Origin: Nitrincola alkalilacustris
GTDB lineage: Bacteria; Pseudomonadota; Gammaproteobacteria; Pseudomonadales; Balneatricaceae
DNA: 64,000 bases
Assembly (NCBI RefSeq): GCF_008973755.1
Contig: NZ_WBOM01000002.1
Span: forward strand, 372,001 to 436,000
Reading direction: 5' to 3'
The translations under genes and the position numbers were made by a program. This document shows positions 17,687 to 26,065 of the stretch, piece by piece. Numbering within the stretch: the stretch's first letter is position 1; the number at the start of each line of letters is the position of its first letter. The notes under the pieces were generated by a model. It was not told the DNA's origin. It worked only from the letters and a program-made list of their open reading frames with translations, and made no database searches.

Positions 17687-18670
17687 TCAGGCCAGTCCGT
17701 GGCTGATACTGTAAACCAGATAGCTGGTATAACCGACATAAGTCAGCAACAGGGCACCACCTTCAAAGCGGTTGATCCGACCTTTTCCCGGCCCCTTGAA
17801 GCCATAGCCTGTAATGAACAGTGACAGTGTCAGAGCCGCCATGACTGGCCAATCCCGATAAAGCACTTCAGCAGGAACAGCCAAGGGGTGAATCACACCC
17901 GCAATCCCCACAACCGCCAGTGTATTGAACAGATTGGAGCCGAGCACGTTACCCAATGCGAGATCATGCTCACCCTTCCTGACAGCGACCAATGCGGCTG
18001 CCAGCTCCGGCAGGGAGGTGCCGACGGCGACAATAGTCAGACCGATGACCAGATCACTGACCCCAAGCGCCATCGCGATATCGACCGCACCCCAGACCAG
18101 CATCCGCGAGCTGATCACCAGTACAACCAGACCGATCAGAAGCCACATGACGGCGGTCTTGAGCGGCATGGGATCATCTTTCAGTTCAGCGACGATTTCG
18201 GTACTCAGAATATCCTTGTGCTGCTTCATGCTGGTATGAATCGTCCAGTACATCACACCGGCAAAGACCAGCAGCATCAGGCCGGCATCCAGTCGGGAGA
18301 TCTGTCCGTTCAACAACAAAAGGCCTGAGACCAGCGTGACACCACACAGCAGCGGCAGCTCCTGGCGCAATACACCGGATTTGACGGCGATGGGGCTGAT
18401 TAATGCAGTCAGACCCAGAATAAGACCAATATTGGCGATGTTTGAGCCATAGCCATTGCCCAGTGCCAGCCCCGGATTACCCTGAAAGGCTGCGATGGCC
18501 GAGATAAACATCTCGGGTGCAGAAGTACCAAAGCCGATGATCACCATACCAATCAACAAAGGCGGCATGCCCGCATACTGCGCTGTGGCAGCCGCACCAT
18601 CCACAAAACGGTCGGCACTCCATACCAGTAATCCCAGCCCGACAATAATCGCCAGTACCGCGAGTAACAT
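17687..18670 (-). CDS. calcium/sodium antiporter, YrbG-like (CaCA family)
   Basis: A 327-residue membrane protein with about ten helices. It carries the two inverted alpha repeats of the Ca2+/cation antiporter family: IGFGTSAPE in the first half and VAVGTSLPELAAAL in the second, each providing the ion-binding acidic residue. Length and motifs match bacterial YrbG-type exchangers of the inner membrane. Physiological ions are not certain. It converges on the SDR gene across a shared hairpin. Confidence 0.87.
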   Translation of the reverse strand: MLLAVLAIIVGLGLLVWSADRFVDGAAATAQYAGMPPLLIGMVIIGFGTSAPEMFISAIAAFQGNPGLALGNGYGSNIANIGLILGLTALISPIAVKSGVLRQELPLLCGVTLVSGLLLLNGQISRLDAGLMLLVFAGVMYWTIHTSMKQHKDILSTEIVAELKDDPMPLKTAVMWLLIGLVVLVISSRMLVWGAVDIAMALGVSDLVIGLTIVAVGTSLPELAAALVAVRKGEHDLALGNVLGSNLFNTLAVVGIAGVIHPLAVPAEVLYRDWPVMAALTLSLFITGYGFKGPGKGRINRFEGGALLLTYVGYTSYLVYSISHGLA

Positions 18671-18839
18671 GATTTAACTCCCTGAATGATAAAAACAGAC
18701 CCGATTATGGGTAATCTGTACCACTTGTTGGTCGAACGACCATCTTCTGAGTGGTGGATAAAAAACATCGGCCATGCTATCAGGAAAAACAGCGTTTGCC
18801 TGCACTAATACAGGCTGGAACAGAAATATTCCCATGGCC

Positions 18840-20060
18840 TCAATGGATGGATTCAGAACCTGGTGATGGCAGTGCCAGTGCGATCAATGCTGCGATCAGA
18901 ATAAAAGCGGCAGACACCCAAAGGCAGGCAATCAGCCCGGATGTCTGAAACAGCCAGCCAGACAACAAAGTACCAACAAGGCGCCCCATTGCATTGGCCA
19001 TATAGTAAAAGCCGACATCCAGCGAAACACCCTCACCACGCGCAAAACTGACGATCAGATAGCTGTGCAACGATGAGTTGATGGCAAACAGCGCGCCAAA
19101 TACAAACAAACCGACAATCAGCGTCATACCGGCCGACAGCTCCAGCATCAAAGCGATGGCTATCAGCGCTGGGATGGTGCACAGGGCAAGCCCCCAGCTA
19201 ACGACGGACGCACGCCCGGGAACCTTATTGCGTTGCCTGCCGGTCAGTTTTGGCGCTTGTGACTGGATAATGCCATACACAATGATCCAGCTGGCCATGA
19301 AAGCACCGACCTCGCGAGAATCCCAGCCCAGTGCAGAGCTCAGAAACACCGGCAACGCCACGACAAACCACACATCACGTGCACCGAAAAGGAAAAAACG
19401 CGCTGCAGAGAGATAATTGACGGCACGGCTCTTGGACAGTATCTCGCTGAACTTCGGCTTGGATTTCATCCGCCCCATATCATTTTTCAGCAGCAGGAGA
19501 GACGCGATCCATACCAGCGCCAGTACGCTGGCCATCGCGACCACAGCACCTGAAAAACCCAACCACACCAGCAGCAGGGCGCCCAGAAAAAAGCCGATGC
19601 CCTTCAGTGCATTCTTGGAGCCGGTCAGCAGGGCAACCCAATGATAAAGGGTGCTCTGCTCATTGGCAGGTACCAGAAGCTTTATCGCGCTCTTGGCGCT
19701 CATCTTATTCAGATCCTTGGCAATACCCGACAGCGCCTGCGCCACCATCACCCAGATCAGCGTTAACCAACTCTCGGGCACCGCGAGCATCAGCAACGCG
19801 ATCACCTGCAGGGCCAGCCCGATATTCATCGTGCGGTTAAGACCGAGCCGAGCCCCGAGCCAGCCGCCGACCAGATTGGTCACCACCCCGAAGAATTCAT
19901 AAAACAGAAACAGCATGGCGATCTGCAGCGGAGCATAACCCAACTGGTGGAAGTAGAGCACCACCAGCATGCGCAAGGCACCGTCGGTCAGCGTGAAGGC
20001 CCAGTAATTACCGGTAACGACCAGATACTGGCGAACGCCCGGGCTCAAGGCTGCGAGCAT
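18840..20060 (-). CDS. arsJ: ArsJ organoarsenical efflux MFS transporter
   Basis: A 406-residue major facilitator protein with about 12 membrane helices. The N terminus (VTGNYWAFTLTDGALRML) and the immediate neighbour, a GAPDH gene 4 nt upstream, are diagnostic of ArsJ. By the known pathway, GAPDH turns arsenate and glyceraldehyde 3-phosphate into unstable 1-arseno-3-phosphoglycerate, which ArsJ exports. An ArsR regulator heads the cluster. No arsC or acr3/arsB is seen in the window, so this may be the cell's main or only local arsenate route. Confidence 0.9.
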   Translation of the reverse strand: MLAALSPGVRQYLVVTGNYWAFTLTDGALRMLVVLYFHQLGYAPLQIAMLFLFYEFFGVVTNLVGGWLGARLGLNRTMNIGLALQVIALLMLAVPESWLTLIWVMVAQALSGIAKDLNKMSAKSAIKLLVPANEQSTLYHWVALLTGSKNALKGIGFFLGALLLVWLGFSGAVVAMASVLALVWIASLLLLKNDMGRMKSKPKFSEILSKSRAVNYLSAARFFLFGARDVWFVVALPVFLSSALGWDSREVGAFMASWIIVYGIIQSQAPKLTGRQRNKVPGRASVVSWGLALCTIPALIAIALMLELSAGMTLIVGLFVFGALFAINSSLHSYLIVSFARGEGVSLDVGFYYMANAMGRLVGTLLSGWLFQTSGLIACLWVSAAFILIAALIALALPSPGSESIH

Positions 20061-20064
20061 GGTT

Positions 20065-21078
20065 TCAGCCCTTCTGATCCGACAGACCGACCTTCAGGGC
20101 CAGCTCTACCGTGCGGTTGGCATAACCCCACTCATTGTCATACCAGGCATAGATCTTCACCTGAGTGCCGTTGATCACCATTGTGGACAACGCATCGATA
20201 ATGCTGGAGCGAGGGTCTGTACGGTAATCGATCGAGACCAGCGGGCGCTCCTCGTAGCCGAGAATGCCTGCCAGCTCACCTTCGGCGGCGGCTTTAAGCA
20301 GAGCATTCACCTCCTCGGGTGTGGTGGCTTTTTCAACCTCAAATACGCAATCGGTCAGCGATGCATTCGCCAGCGGCACACGCACGGCATGACCATTGAT
20401 GCGACCCTTCAACTCAGGAAATATCTCGATGATCGCCGTGGCAGATCCGGTTGAAGTCGGGATCAGACTCATGCCACAGGCACGGGCGCGGCGCAGATCC
20501 TTATGCGGTGCATCCAGAATCGTCTGAGTGTTGGTCAGATCATGGATGGTGGTCATGCTGGCGTGGCGAATACCCAGATGCTCATGGATCACCTTCACGA
20601 CCGGCGCAAGGCAGTTAGTGGTGCAGGAAGCGGCCGTCACAATCGGATGCAGGGCGGGATCATACAGATGATCATTCACACCCATCACCACGTTCAGAAC
20701 ACTGGGCTCCTTCACCGGTGCAGAGACAACAACGCGCTTGACGCGCTGATCGAGGTAATCCTGCAGGGCTTCGGTTGTTTTCATCTTGCCGGAACACTCA
20801 ATCACCAGATCACAGTTTGACCAGTCCGTATCAGCAATCGCTTTATTGCGCGATACATTGATCGACTTGCCATCGATGACCATCTCATCACCCTGAGCAA
20901 TAGCCTCATGCGCCCAGCGGCCGTGCACAGAATCAAAATTGAGCAGATGCGCCAGCGTATGGGCATCAGCACCTGGATCGTTGATCTGAACAAACTCAAA
21001 CTCCGGCCAGTTCCAGGCAGCGCGCAGTGCCAGCCGTCCGATACGTCCGAAACCATTGATTCCGACTTTGATGGTCAT
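20065..21078 (-). CDS. ArsJ-associated glyceraldehyde-3-phosphate dehydrogenase
   Basis: A 337-residue type I GAPDH. NAD motif [10 protein letters not shown], catalytic SCTTNCLAP with the nucleophilic Cys, HDLTNTQ, and C-terminal [11 protein letters not shown] are all present. It lies between arsR and arsJ and almost touches arsJ, which marks it as the arsenate-detoxifying paralogue rather than the glycolytic enzyme. It makes 1-arseno-3-phosphoglycerate for export by ArsJ. The 89 nt before it, after arsR, include a small TGCAC/GTGCA hairpin. Confidence 0.92.
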   Translation of the reverse strand: MTIKVGINGFGRIGRLALRAAWNWPEFEFVQINDPGADAHTLAHLLNFDSVHGRWAHEAIAQGDEMVIDGKSINVSRNKAIADTDWSNCDLVIECSGKMKTTEALQDYLDQRVKRVVVSAPVKEPSVLNVVMGVNDHLYDPALHPIVTAASCTTNCLAPVVKVIHEHLGIRHASMTTIHDLTNTQTILDAPHKDLRRARACGMSLIPTSTGSATAIIEIFPELKGRINGHAVRVPLANASLTDCVFEVEKATTPEEVNALLKAAAEGELAGILGYEERPLVSIDYRTDPRSSIIDALSTMVINGTQVKIYAWYDNEWGYANRTVELALKVGLSDQKG

Positions 21079-21167
21079 GGGTTAAATCTCCCGTTACTGC
21101 ACGTAAAGTGCACTAGTTATGACATGAGTATGACAAACAGATGATGCTGCAGCATCGCTGACTAACA

Positions 21168-21509
21168 TCAGGAGCATAGCGGCAGGCCGCTGGACTCCCT
21201 GAACTGCTTCAGTGTGTTTAGCCCAGCGACGAGACCGCTCTGGTCAGCCTGCTCAAGCTGCGCCAGTACAGCGGTTGCCCACTCAGGCAGTTGAGGATTG
21301 ATACGATAGTAAACCCACTGCCCACGGCGCTCATCCAGCAGCAGGCCACAGTTGCGCAACAGCGCCAGATGGCGTGAAATCTTCGGCTGTGACTCTTTCA
21401 GTACAGCCATCAACTCACAGACGCAAAGCTCTTTCTCGACCGTCAGCAACGCCGTTATACGCAAGCGTGTGTTATCTGACAGGCATTTGAAAAATACGAC
21501 GGGATTCAT
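21168..21509 (-). CDS. arsR: ArsR-family arsenic-responsive repressor
   Basis: A 113-residue winged-helix repressor beginning MNPVVFFKCLSDNTRLRI. The metalloid site ELCVCEL has the paired Cys of classic ArsR at the start of the recognition region, followed by SQPKISRHLALLRNCGLL. The frame is open further upstream and even overlaps tRNA-Ser on the other strand; I take ATG 21509 because the family begins there. It heads the arsR-gapdh-arsJ cluster and should repress it until arsenite binds the Cys residues. Confidence 0.88.
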   Translation of the reverse strand: MNPVVFFKCLSDNTRLRITALLTVEKELCVCELMAVLKESQPKISRHLALLRNCGLLLDERRGQWVYYRINPQLPEWATAVLAQLEQADQSGLVAGLNTLKQFRESSGLPLCS

Positions 21510-21540
21510 CTTCTGATCAGTTCCATATCGGTGTTGGATT

Positions 21541-21565
21541 GATATGTGGATATGCATATTTAATC
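21541..21565 (-). promoter_or_regulatory. possible arsR promoter/operator region
   Basis: An AT-rich stretch 30-55 nt upstream of arsR containing the palindrome ATATGCATAT (21550-21559) and a half-repeat GATATG at 21541. ArsR operators are often AT-rich inverted repeats in this position, but the match to any known site is loose. Confidence 0.3.
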
Positions 21566-21662
21566 CTTTATGCACACCAAATTGCAACTTACTCTTGTGC
21601 TTTGTTGCGAGTTTGATAGAATGCGCAGCCTCAATTGCGGCGATCGCGGCAAGTGATGAGAC

Positions 21663-21750
21663 GGTCAGGTGTCCGAGTGGCTGAAGGAGCACGCCTGGAA
21701 AGTGTGTGTACGGCAACGTACCGAGGGTTCGAATCCCTCCCTGACCGCCA
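21663..21750 (+). tRNA. tRNA-Ser(GGA)
   Basis: 88 nt including encoded CCA. The acceptor stem GGTCAGG (21663-21669) pairs with CCTGACC before discriminator G and CCA (21748-21750). The anticodon loop CTGGAAA carries GGA at 21697-21699, flanked by CACGC/GTGTG. The long variable arm of class II tRNAs and the T-arm GGGTTCGAATCCC are present. A truncated integrase gene begins 98 nt downstream, so the 3' end is a likely past attachment site. Confidence 0.95.
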
Positions 21751-21808
21751 ATTCTATTAAAATCAATGGATTAGATAGGGTTTCCGCTTCAAATCCAGTA
21801 ATTCTGAG

Positions 21809-21833
21809 GGTCTGACACTTAGGTCTGACACTT
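21809..21833. repeat. tandem 12-bp direct repeat
   Basis: GGTCTGACACTT occurs at 21809-21820 and again at 21822-21833, between tRNA-Ser and the integrase remnant. It could be integrase arm-site DNA or debris of integration. Confidence 0.5.
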
Positions 21834-21848
21834 CAGTAGGGGTTTGAG

Positions 21849-22010
21849 ATGGCAGCCACCATTCCATACACTTATCGAAGCACAGGTGGAACATACTACC
21901 TTCGCTACGTATTCCCTACCTCAATTCGTCAAATTTTTCCTCTTAGTCGTATTCTTGAAATCACAGCATCCAGCGGCGCGGATCCGCGCTCACTACGATT
22001 TGGCCGATAG
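21849..22010 (+). pseudogene. N-terminal remnant of a tRNA-associated integrase
   Basis: ATG 21849 opens a frame whose first 35-37 residues (MAATIPYTYRSTGGTYYLRY, then VFPTSIRQIFPLSR) look like the arm-binding N terminus of tyrosine integrases that sit beside tRNAs. After about 21957 the frame runs into DNA that is antisense to a yccF copy and stops at 22008. The catalytic domain is gone. This places a deletion or recombination junction at about 21957-21962. Confidence 0.6.
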
Positions 22011-22164
22011 GTGCTAATGCGATCAAAGCAAGGTTCAGATGCTGCAAGCCAAACGGAATTCCGATTATGGTGATGAAGCAGGCTAGTGCCGAGGCTAGAT
22101 GACCGATTGCTAACCAGACGCCAGCAAAAATGAATCAGATAATATTACCTAACAGTCGTAACAT
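21961..22164 (-). pseudogene. internally deleted yccF copy
   Basis: A close copy of the yccF gene at 38166-38585 in the same orientation. It starts with MLRLLGNII and ends with SADPRRWML, but lacks exactly 216 nt (72 codons). The junction lies at ATATT, which occurs in both halves of the intact gene (38347-38351 and 38563-38567), the two places that encode the internal repeats LGNILWF and IGNIIWF. A TGG to TGA change at the tenth codon stops the frame. So this is a one-repeat, nonsense-mutated pseudogene. Confidence 0.85.
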
Positions 22165-22211
22165 GCCATCTACCTTGTAGCGCGGGAGGTGAGATCACCC
22201 CATAAAAACTC

Positions 22212-22278
22212 ATTCCTTGCGATTTAACGCATTCTGCGCCAGCAGATGATGCGTGGCACGAGTGTTGTCTGCGATATC
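22212..22278 (-). pseudogene. C-terminal fragment of a small membrane-protein gene
   Basis: On the minus strand it encodes DIADNTRATHHLLAQNALN followed by RKE and a stop. This matches the C terminus (DIADNTRATHQLLAQEALS) of the small gene at 30634-30921. No upstream part is recognisable. It is the third trace of this family in the window. Confidence 0.65.
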
Positions 22279-22404
22279 TATAAGAAATGCATCATTTACT
22301 AAGAATTAGTGCTATTTCAATACTACTGGATATTGATCTTTATATGTATTCTGTTCCAGAATGTCCCTTGTCCTAGGACGCAGGACGATTGGTAGGGGGA
22401 GTGC

Positions 22405-23055
22405 ATGAAAAGTCAAGATGTAGTGTTGCTGCTTAAACTTATTTCGCTCCAAAAGCGTGAATCGGTGTGCGTGCATGGCAGTGGTAGCAGAAAAGCCTGG
22501 CCAGATGATTGGCAGGATTGGGACGATGAAATGGATGGTCGGCATACTCCTGTTGCTATGCACAGTCTTTCTGAGATTCAGGAGCAAGCCTACAGTGTGC
22601 GAAACCTTGAACATGAAACGGGTATCAGTAAATCACAAGTGAGCGCGAGCTTGAAGCGCTGCCTTGACGTAGGGCTGGCTATACGAGATCGTAAAACAGG
22701 CCTCCCACGTGCGAACACTAAGGCACTGTTTGAGTTTTTGGTATACGGAATCCGATATGTATTCCCGGCAAGAGCCGGAGAGTTGGCACGGGGTATTGGT
22801 ACATCGTTTGCCGCTCCCGTGCTTGAGGGCAAGCTAATGACCGGGGGGGATCTAGTACCAGTATGGCCTGATGCTCAGGGTAACCGGAAGGGGCTTTCAG
22901 TTACTCCGCTGTATCACTCAGTGCCTAATGCGGTACGGCGTGATCCTGAGTTATACGCGCTACTGGCGCTGGTGGATGCTATCCGGCTGGGTAACCCTAG
23001 GGAAGCCAATTTGGCAGCAGATATGTTAAAAAATCATATGGAAGTGAGGGCATGA
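22405..23055 (+). CDS. winged-helix protein paired with a nucleotidyltransferase (AbiEi-like role)
   Basis: A 216-residue protein with a MarR-like helix-turn-helix around residues 70-105 (VRNLEHETGISKSQVSASLK). The last 100 residues show no named domain. Its stop overlaps the start of a nucleotidyltransferase gene (ATGA), the layout of HTH/AbiEii-type toxin-antitoxin or abortive-infection pairs, where the first gene is the antitoxin and repressor. The partner gene is truncated, so the pair may be non-functional. The function is inferred from context only. Confidence 0.6.
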   Translation: MKSQDVVLLLKLISLQKRESVCVHGSGSRKAWPDDWQDWDDEMDGRHTPVAMHSLSEIQEQAYSVRNLEHETGISKSQVSASLKRCLDVGLAIRDRKTGLPRANTKALFEFLVYGIRYVFPARAGELARGIGTSFAAPVLEGKLMTGGDLVPVWPDAQGNRKGLSVTPLYHSVPNAVRRDPELYALLALVDAIRLGNPREANLAADMLKNHMEVRA

Positions 23056-23492
23056 GTACACAGCAAGTACAGCGCATGATGCTCAAACAAGTCGCAGATG
23101 CACTGGGGCCTGAACTAAGAGCTAACATGGCATTTGTAGGCGGCTGTACCACCGCCCTGTATCTGAGCGACGAGTTCACCTTGGAGCAAGTTCGCCATAC
23201 AGATGATGTTGATATCATTGTTCATGTCATGGGACGCGCTGCGTTCTATACACTGCAAAAAACACTTAGTCAGTCCGGCTTTAGAGTTTGTATGCCGAAT
23301 CCCGGGGAAAAGACCCCGCCGGTTTGTGCCATGCAGTTGGGTGAGTTGCGAGTGGATTTCATGCCTGATGATCAAGATATCCTTGGTTTCACCAATCGTT
23401 GGTACCAACAAGCGCTGAGTACCGCCAATCGCTATGAATTGGAACCAGATCTGACGATTGGTCGATGCCGCTCAATCCAATACCAGCGATGA
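23052..23492 (+). pseudogene. truncated AbiEii-like nucleotidyltransferase
   Basis: The first about 135 residues show a nucleotidyltransferase fold: VGGCTTALYL (GG-x motif), TDDVDIIVHV (paired Asp metal site) and the later strand GELRVDFMPDD. Relatives continue with a KxxA/SHD-containing helical half after ELEPDLTI; here the frame leaves homology at about 23461 and ends in an unrelated tail. The missing half coincides with the start of a PP2C-like fragment in another frame, so a deletion has fused two genes. It is probably inactive. Confidence 0.6.
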
Positions 23493-24099
23493 GTTCGCCT
23501 CGCGTTGGGCGCAGGAGTGTGTTTTAGCTGCTATGCGAGCGGAAGTGCCAATGGGTGATTCCGAATCGATCATACCAGAACTTCAAAGGGCATACTCATG
23601 CCTGAGGCATCAGTATTTGCATGATCGTGCCAGCTACTTAGTCGCATGTCTGGATTTGGATAGTCGTAAGGGAAAACTGTTGTTCGCAGGTGGTTGCTTA
23701 CTGGGTATTGGCAACACCGGCATACCTATATGGCTCAATACCCCTCATACAGTAGAAGCCCATTTTCAGCGATATCCATTTAAAACTTCTATGAATATGA
23801 GTGGAACCGAGCACTTTCTTACCCGTGAGTTCAAGGGGAGACGTTTTATTGTCCCGGAAAATAGGTTGTTCGTTTGGTCCGAAGGCGTTAGCTTATTTTT
23901 CAGTACCGATGGCCATTGGCGAGAACACTTGCGTGATGGAGTCGAGCTTGAGTGCCTGCAGGATGATGCCAGTTTTTTAAAAGTCACCTTTGGCACGGCC
24001 CCGTTCACTGTTCAGCAGAGTACTGACACCCCTAATCTTTTTATTGTCGATCGTGGTGACTTGCCGGATATGGGAATGTGTCCGGTAATCCCACCTTGA
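23458..24099 (+). pseudogene. N-terminally truncated PP2C-like phosphatase
   Basis: About 213 residues resembling the last two thirds of PP2C-type phosphatases used in some accessory modules: ASYLVACLDLD, LLFAGGCLLG, IPIWLNTPHT and VSLFFSTDGHW fit the beta-sandwich strands and the late SSDG motif. The N-terminal metal site is missing and the usual Gly-Asp in the middle is Gly-Gly, so catalysis is unlikely. There is no proper start; the frame simply emerges from the deletion junction at about 23461. Family assignment is from pattern only. Confidence 0.45.
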
Positions 24100-24216
24100 G
24101 AGAAGTGCTCTCCATTTCTGCAGGTCACACACCACTGCGGGCGATAAGAATGTTCGGTTTACCTTAAAGTCATTATGTAGCAGTCTACTACAATTGAGTC
24201 GCATCAACTTAGATGG

Positions 24217-24420
24217 GGCATCATCACGGCTAAGGCATCATCGCCTCTTCGCTTGGAAGAAGGGCTGGTAAAGCAAGCGGCTCTTGCAGGAAAGCAGTGG
24301 CATCGCTCGACTGCAGAACAGATCGAATACTGGGCAGACATTGGTCGGCAGGTTTCCAGCACCATAACACCTGATACTCTTTTGCAGGTTTGCGCCGGTC
24401 TCCCGCCGTGTCACAGTTGA
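24217..24420 (+). pseudogene. ParD-like antitoxin fragment
   Basis: A frame without a start codon encodes ITAKASSPLRLEEGLVKQAA, then KQWHRSTAEQIEYWADIGRQ, then TPDTLLQVCAGL. This matches the ribbon-helix-helix ParD-like antitoxin family (the RS..EQIEYWA..GR motif). It goes out of frame near 24398 and stops at 24418, where VapC-like sequence takes over. No promoter or start is evident, so it is a remnant. Confidence 0.55.
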
Positions 24421-24598
24421 GCCCGTGGCTGCACACTACGGTGATATCCGTGCCTGTCTGGAGCGGCAGGGTACGACCATCGGAGTAAATGATTTGCATA
24501 TTGTTGGACACGCCCGCAGCGAAGGTCTGACGCTGGTGACCAACATTCTGAAAGAGTTTGAACACGTTGAGGCGCTGCGCCTGGACAATTGGGTGTAG
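24416..24598 (+). pseudogene. C-terminal half of a VapC (PIN-domain) toxin
   Basis: The frame reads HYGDIRACLERQGTTIGVND, then LHIVGHARSEGLTLVTN, KEFEHVEAL and DNWV before the stop. This is the conserved C-terminal half of VapC toxins, including IGxND and the LVTN motif. The N-terminal half with the first catalytic Asp is missing, and the fragment is fused out of frame behind ParD-like sequence. It is debris of a toxin-antitoxin module. Confidence 0.65.
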
Positions 24599-24772
24599 CG
24601 CTTACGCCAAGTGCTCGATCATCGCTTTATCCTGCTCAGTGATATCGATGTCGATGCCACTGTGGTCAATGTCAGACAACAGCCTTAAAGAAGGCTGGTG
24701 TAAAAAAGTGCAGTGTGCACCCAAAGATCTGTATATTGTCGGGATGCGACAAATATCAATGGATTATCATCT

Positions 24773-26065
24773 ATGGCTTCCCCCAAGAGTCTAGTCCGGC
24801 AGCTGCATCAGCACTGGGCTGTTATTGAACATCTGTGCCGATTATCTCGCGAATTACCAGTGTTTGAGCCTTCCCGCGTCATCAGAGTGATTGAACGACT
24901 GCGTTCAAGCGACCGTGATGGAGAACCTGCGGATGTGCTGCGCGCCCTGTGCGCAAATGATCTGCTCCAGACGTTGAGCCGCTCTGATGATCTTCAGATA
25001 AATCCGTTGGTTCTGGACTTTGTCAGAGGTTTGACCCGAGAGCATGAGCTTGGATTATCGGCTGTTCTCAAGGCTCGTGTTGAGGCGATTCGTGATGCCA
25101 CGCGGCTGGTCGAAGAGGGCATTGCGAAGGAGGAGATGGACAGCCTGAGAGAGGGGACGGTTCGCCTGGCTGAGTTGCTGCGTCAGATTGCCAGACAGCT
25201 TGATCAGGATCGGCATGCCATCATGGAACTCGCTGAAAAAGCCAAGGCCAGCGAAGCATCTATCCCCATTGCGCGCCGGTATCGATCAGTACTTGAGGCC
25301 TATGATCAATATGTAGAGCCGATGAATGAGATGATGGACAGCGGTCTTGGCGGGACTTTTTATCCATACCTGGAGCAGGCGGTTCATGTCCTTGATCGTG
25401 CCGAGGAGTATCTTTCAGTACGTGGCGCTCTGTACACCCAGCGTTTGCAGTTGCGACATGTCTCACAGCAGGCAAAAGAACTGAGGCGTCTTGGACGGCT
25501 CGTTGCGCAGCAGTGTGCCGATACTCTGCTGCCATTGCGTGATGAAGCCAGGCAGCATAACACCCTTTCGACGGCTGTTAGTGAGCTGCTAGGGCAGGTC
25601 CGCAAGCAAGGGTTGAGACGCGTTTATTACAAGGCTCCACCAGCCTGCGGGCTTCCCGGTTGGCAACGGACTCGAAGAGGTCGCCTGCAGCTGGGCGATG
25701 AAATACTCGAATTGATGGCCCAGGCACGCAACTATGCACCGGAGGTGCAATCCTTTCCGGAGTCAGTCTCTGGCGATCCGCAGGCAGTGCTGTCATTCTG
25801 GGTCGACGAGAAGCAGTTGCGGCTGGATTTGAAAGCCTCCTTGCCGGTAGAGAACCTGATGCAGTGGCTACAGTCGCGCTACCCTCATATACCTGATGCG
25901 GTAGTGCTGAGGCTATATCATGATCTGGTTCGTGATCCAGAGTGGCGCACCCAACTGCAGTATGAGTCAACATCCACTGACCTTCAGCATGTGCGTGTGA
26001 TCTATCATCCGCACCGTCTTTTTTCACTGGCTACTGAGGAACCTGTCGTCGAACATGAGCACTGA
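24773..26065 (+). CDS. jetA: JetA, kleisin-like subunit of Wadjet defence
   Basis: A 430-residue protein, first gene of a four-gene operon. The order of the following genes (small, SMC-type ATPase, TOPRIM) identifies it as JetA/MksF, the kleisin subunit that bridges the SMC heads. The sequence is largely helical with a long Arg/Glu/Gln-rich middle and a C-terminal domain rich in aromatic residues. I take ATG 24773 (MASPKSLVRQL); a frame extension upstream has no better start. It overlaps jetB by 11 nt. A 42-bp stretch (24978-25019) recurs at 40271-40312. Confidence 0.83.
   Translation: MASPKSLVRQLHQHWAVIEHLCRLSRELPVFEPSRVIRVIERLRSSDRDGEPADVLRALCANDLLQTLSRSDDLQINPLVLDFVRGLTREHELGLSAVLKARVEAIRDATRLVEEGIAKEEMDSLREGTVRLAELLRQIARQLDQDRHAIMELAEKAKASEASIPIARRYRSVLEAYDQYVEPMNEMMDSGLGGTFYPYLEQAVHVLDRAEEYLSVRGALYTQRLQLRHVSQQAKELRRLGRLVAQQCADTLLPLRDEARQHNTLSTAVSELLGQVRKQGLRRVYYKAPPACGLPGWQRTRRGRLQLGDEILELMAQARNYAPEVQSFPESVSGDPQAVLSFWVDEKQLRLDLKASLPVENLMQWLQSRYPHIPDAVVLRLYHDLVRDPEWRTQLQYESTSTDLQHVRVIYHPHRLFSLATEEPVVEHEH

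Noticed and set aside
20059-20454. 131-residue frame on the plus strand inside the gapdh gene
   Set aside because: It is antisense to a fully conserved GAPDH and has no family resemblance; a shadow frame.
21168-21716. Long version of ArsR with 69 extra N-terminal residues
   Set aside because: The extension overlaps tRNA-Ser on the other strand and the likely operator; the family starts at MNPVVFF.
23115-23411. 98-residue minus-strand frame within the nucleotidyltransferase
   Set aside because: Antisense to the recognisable GG...DDVD motifs; a shadow.
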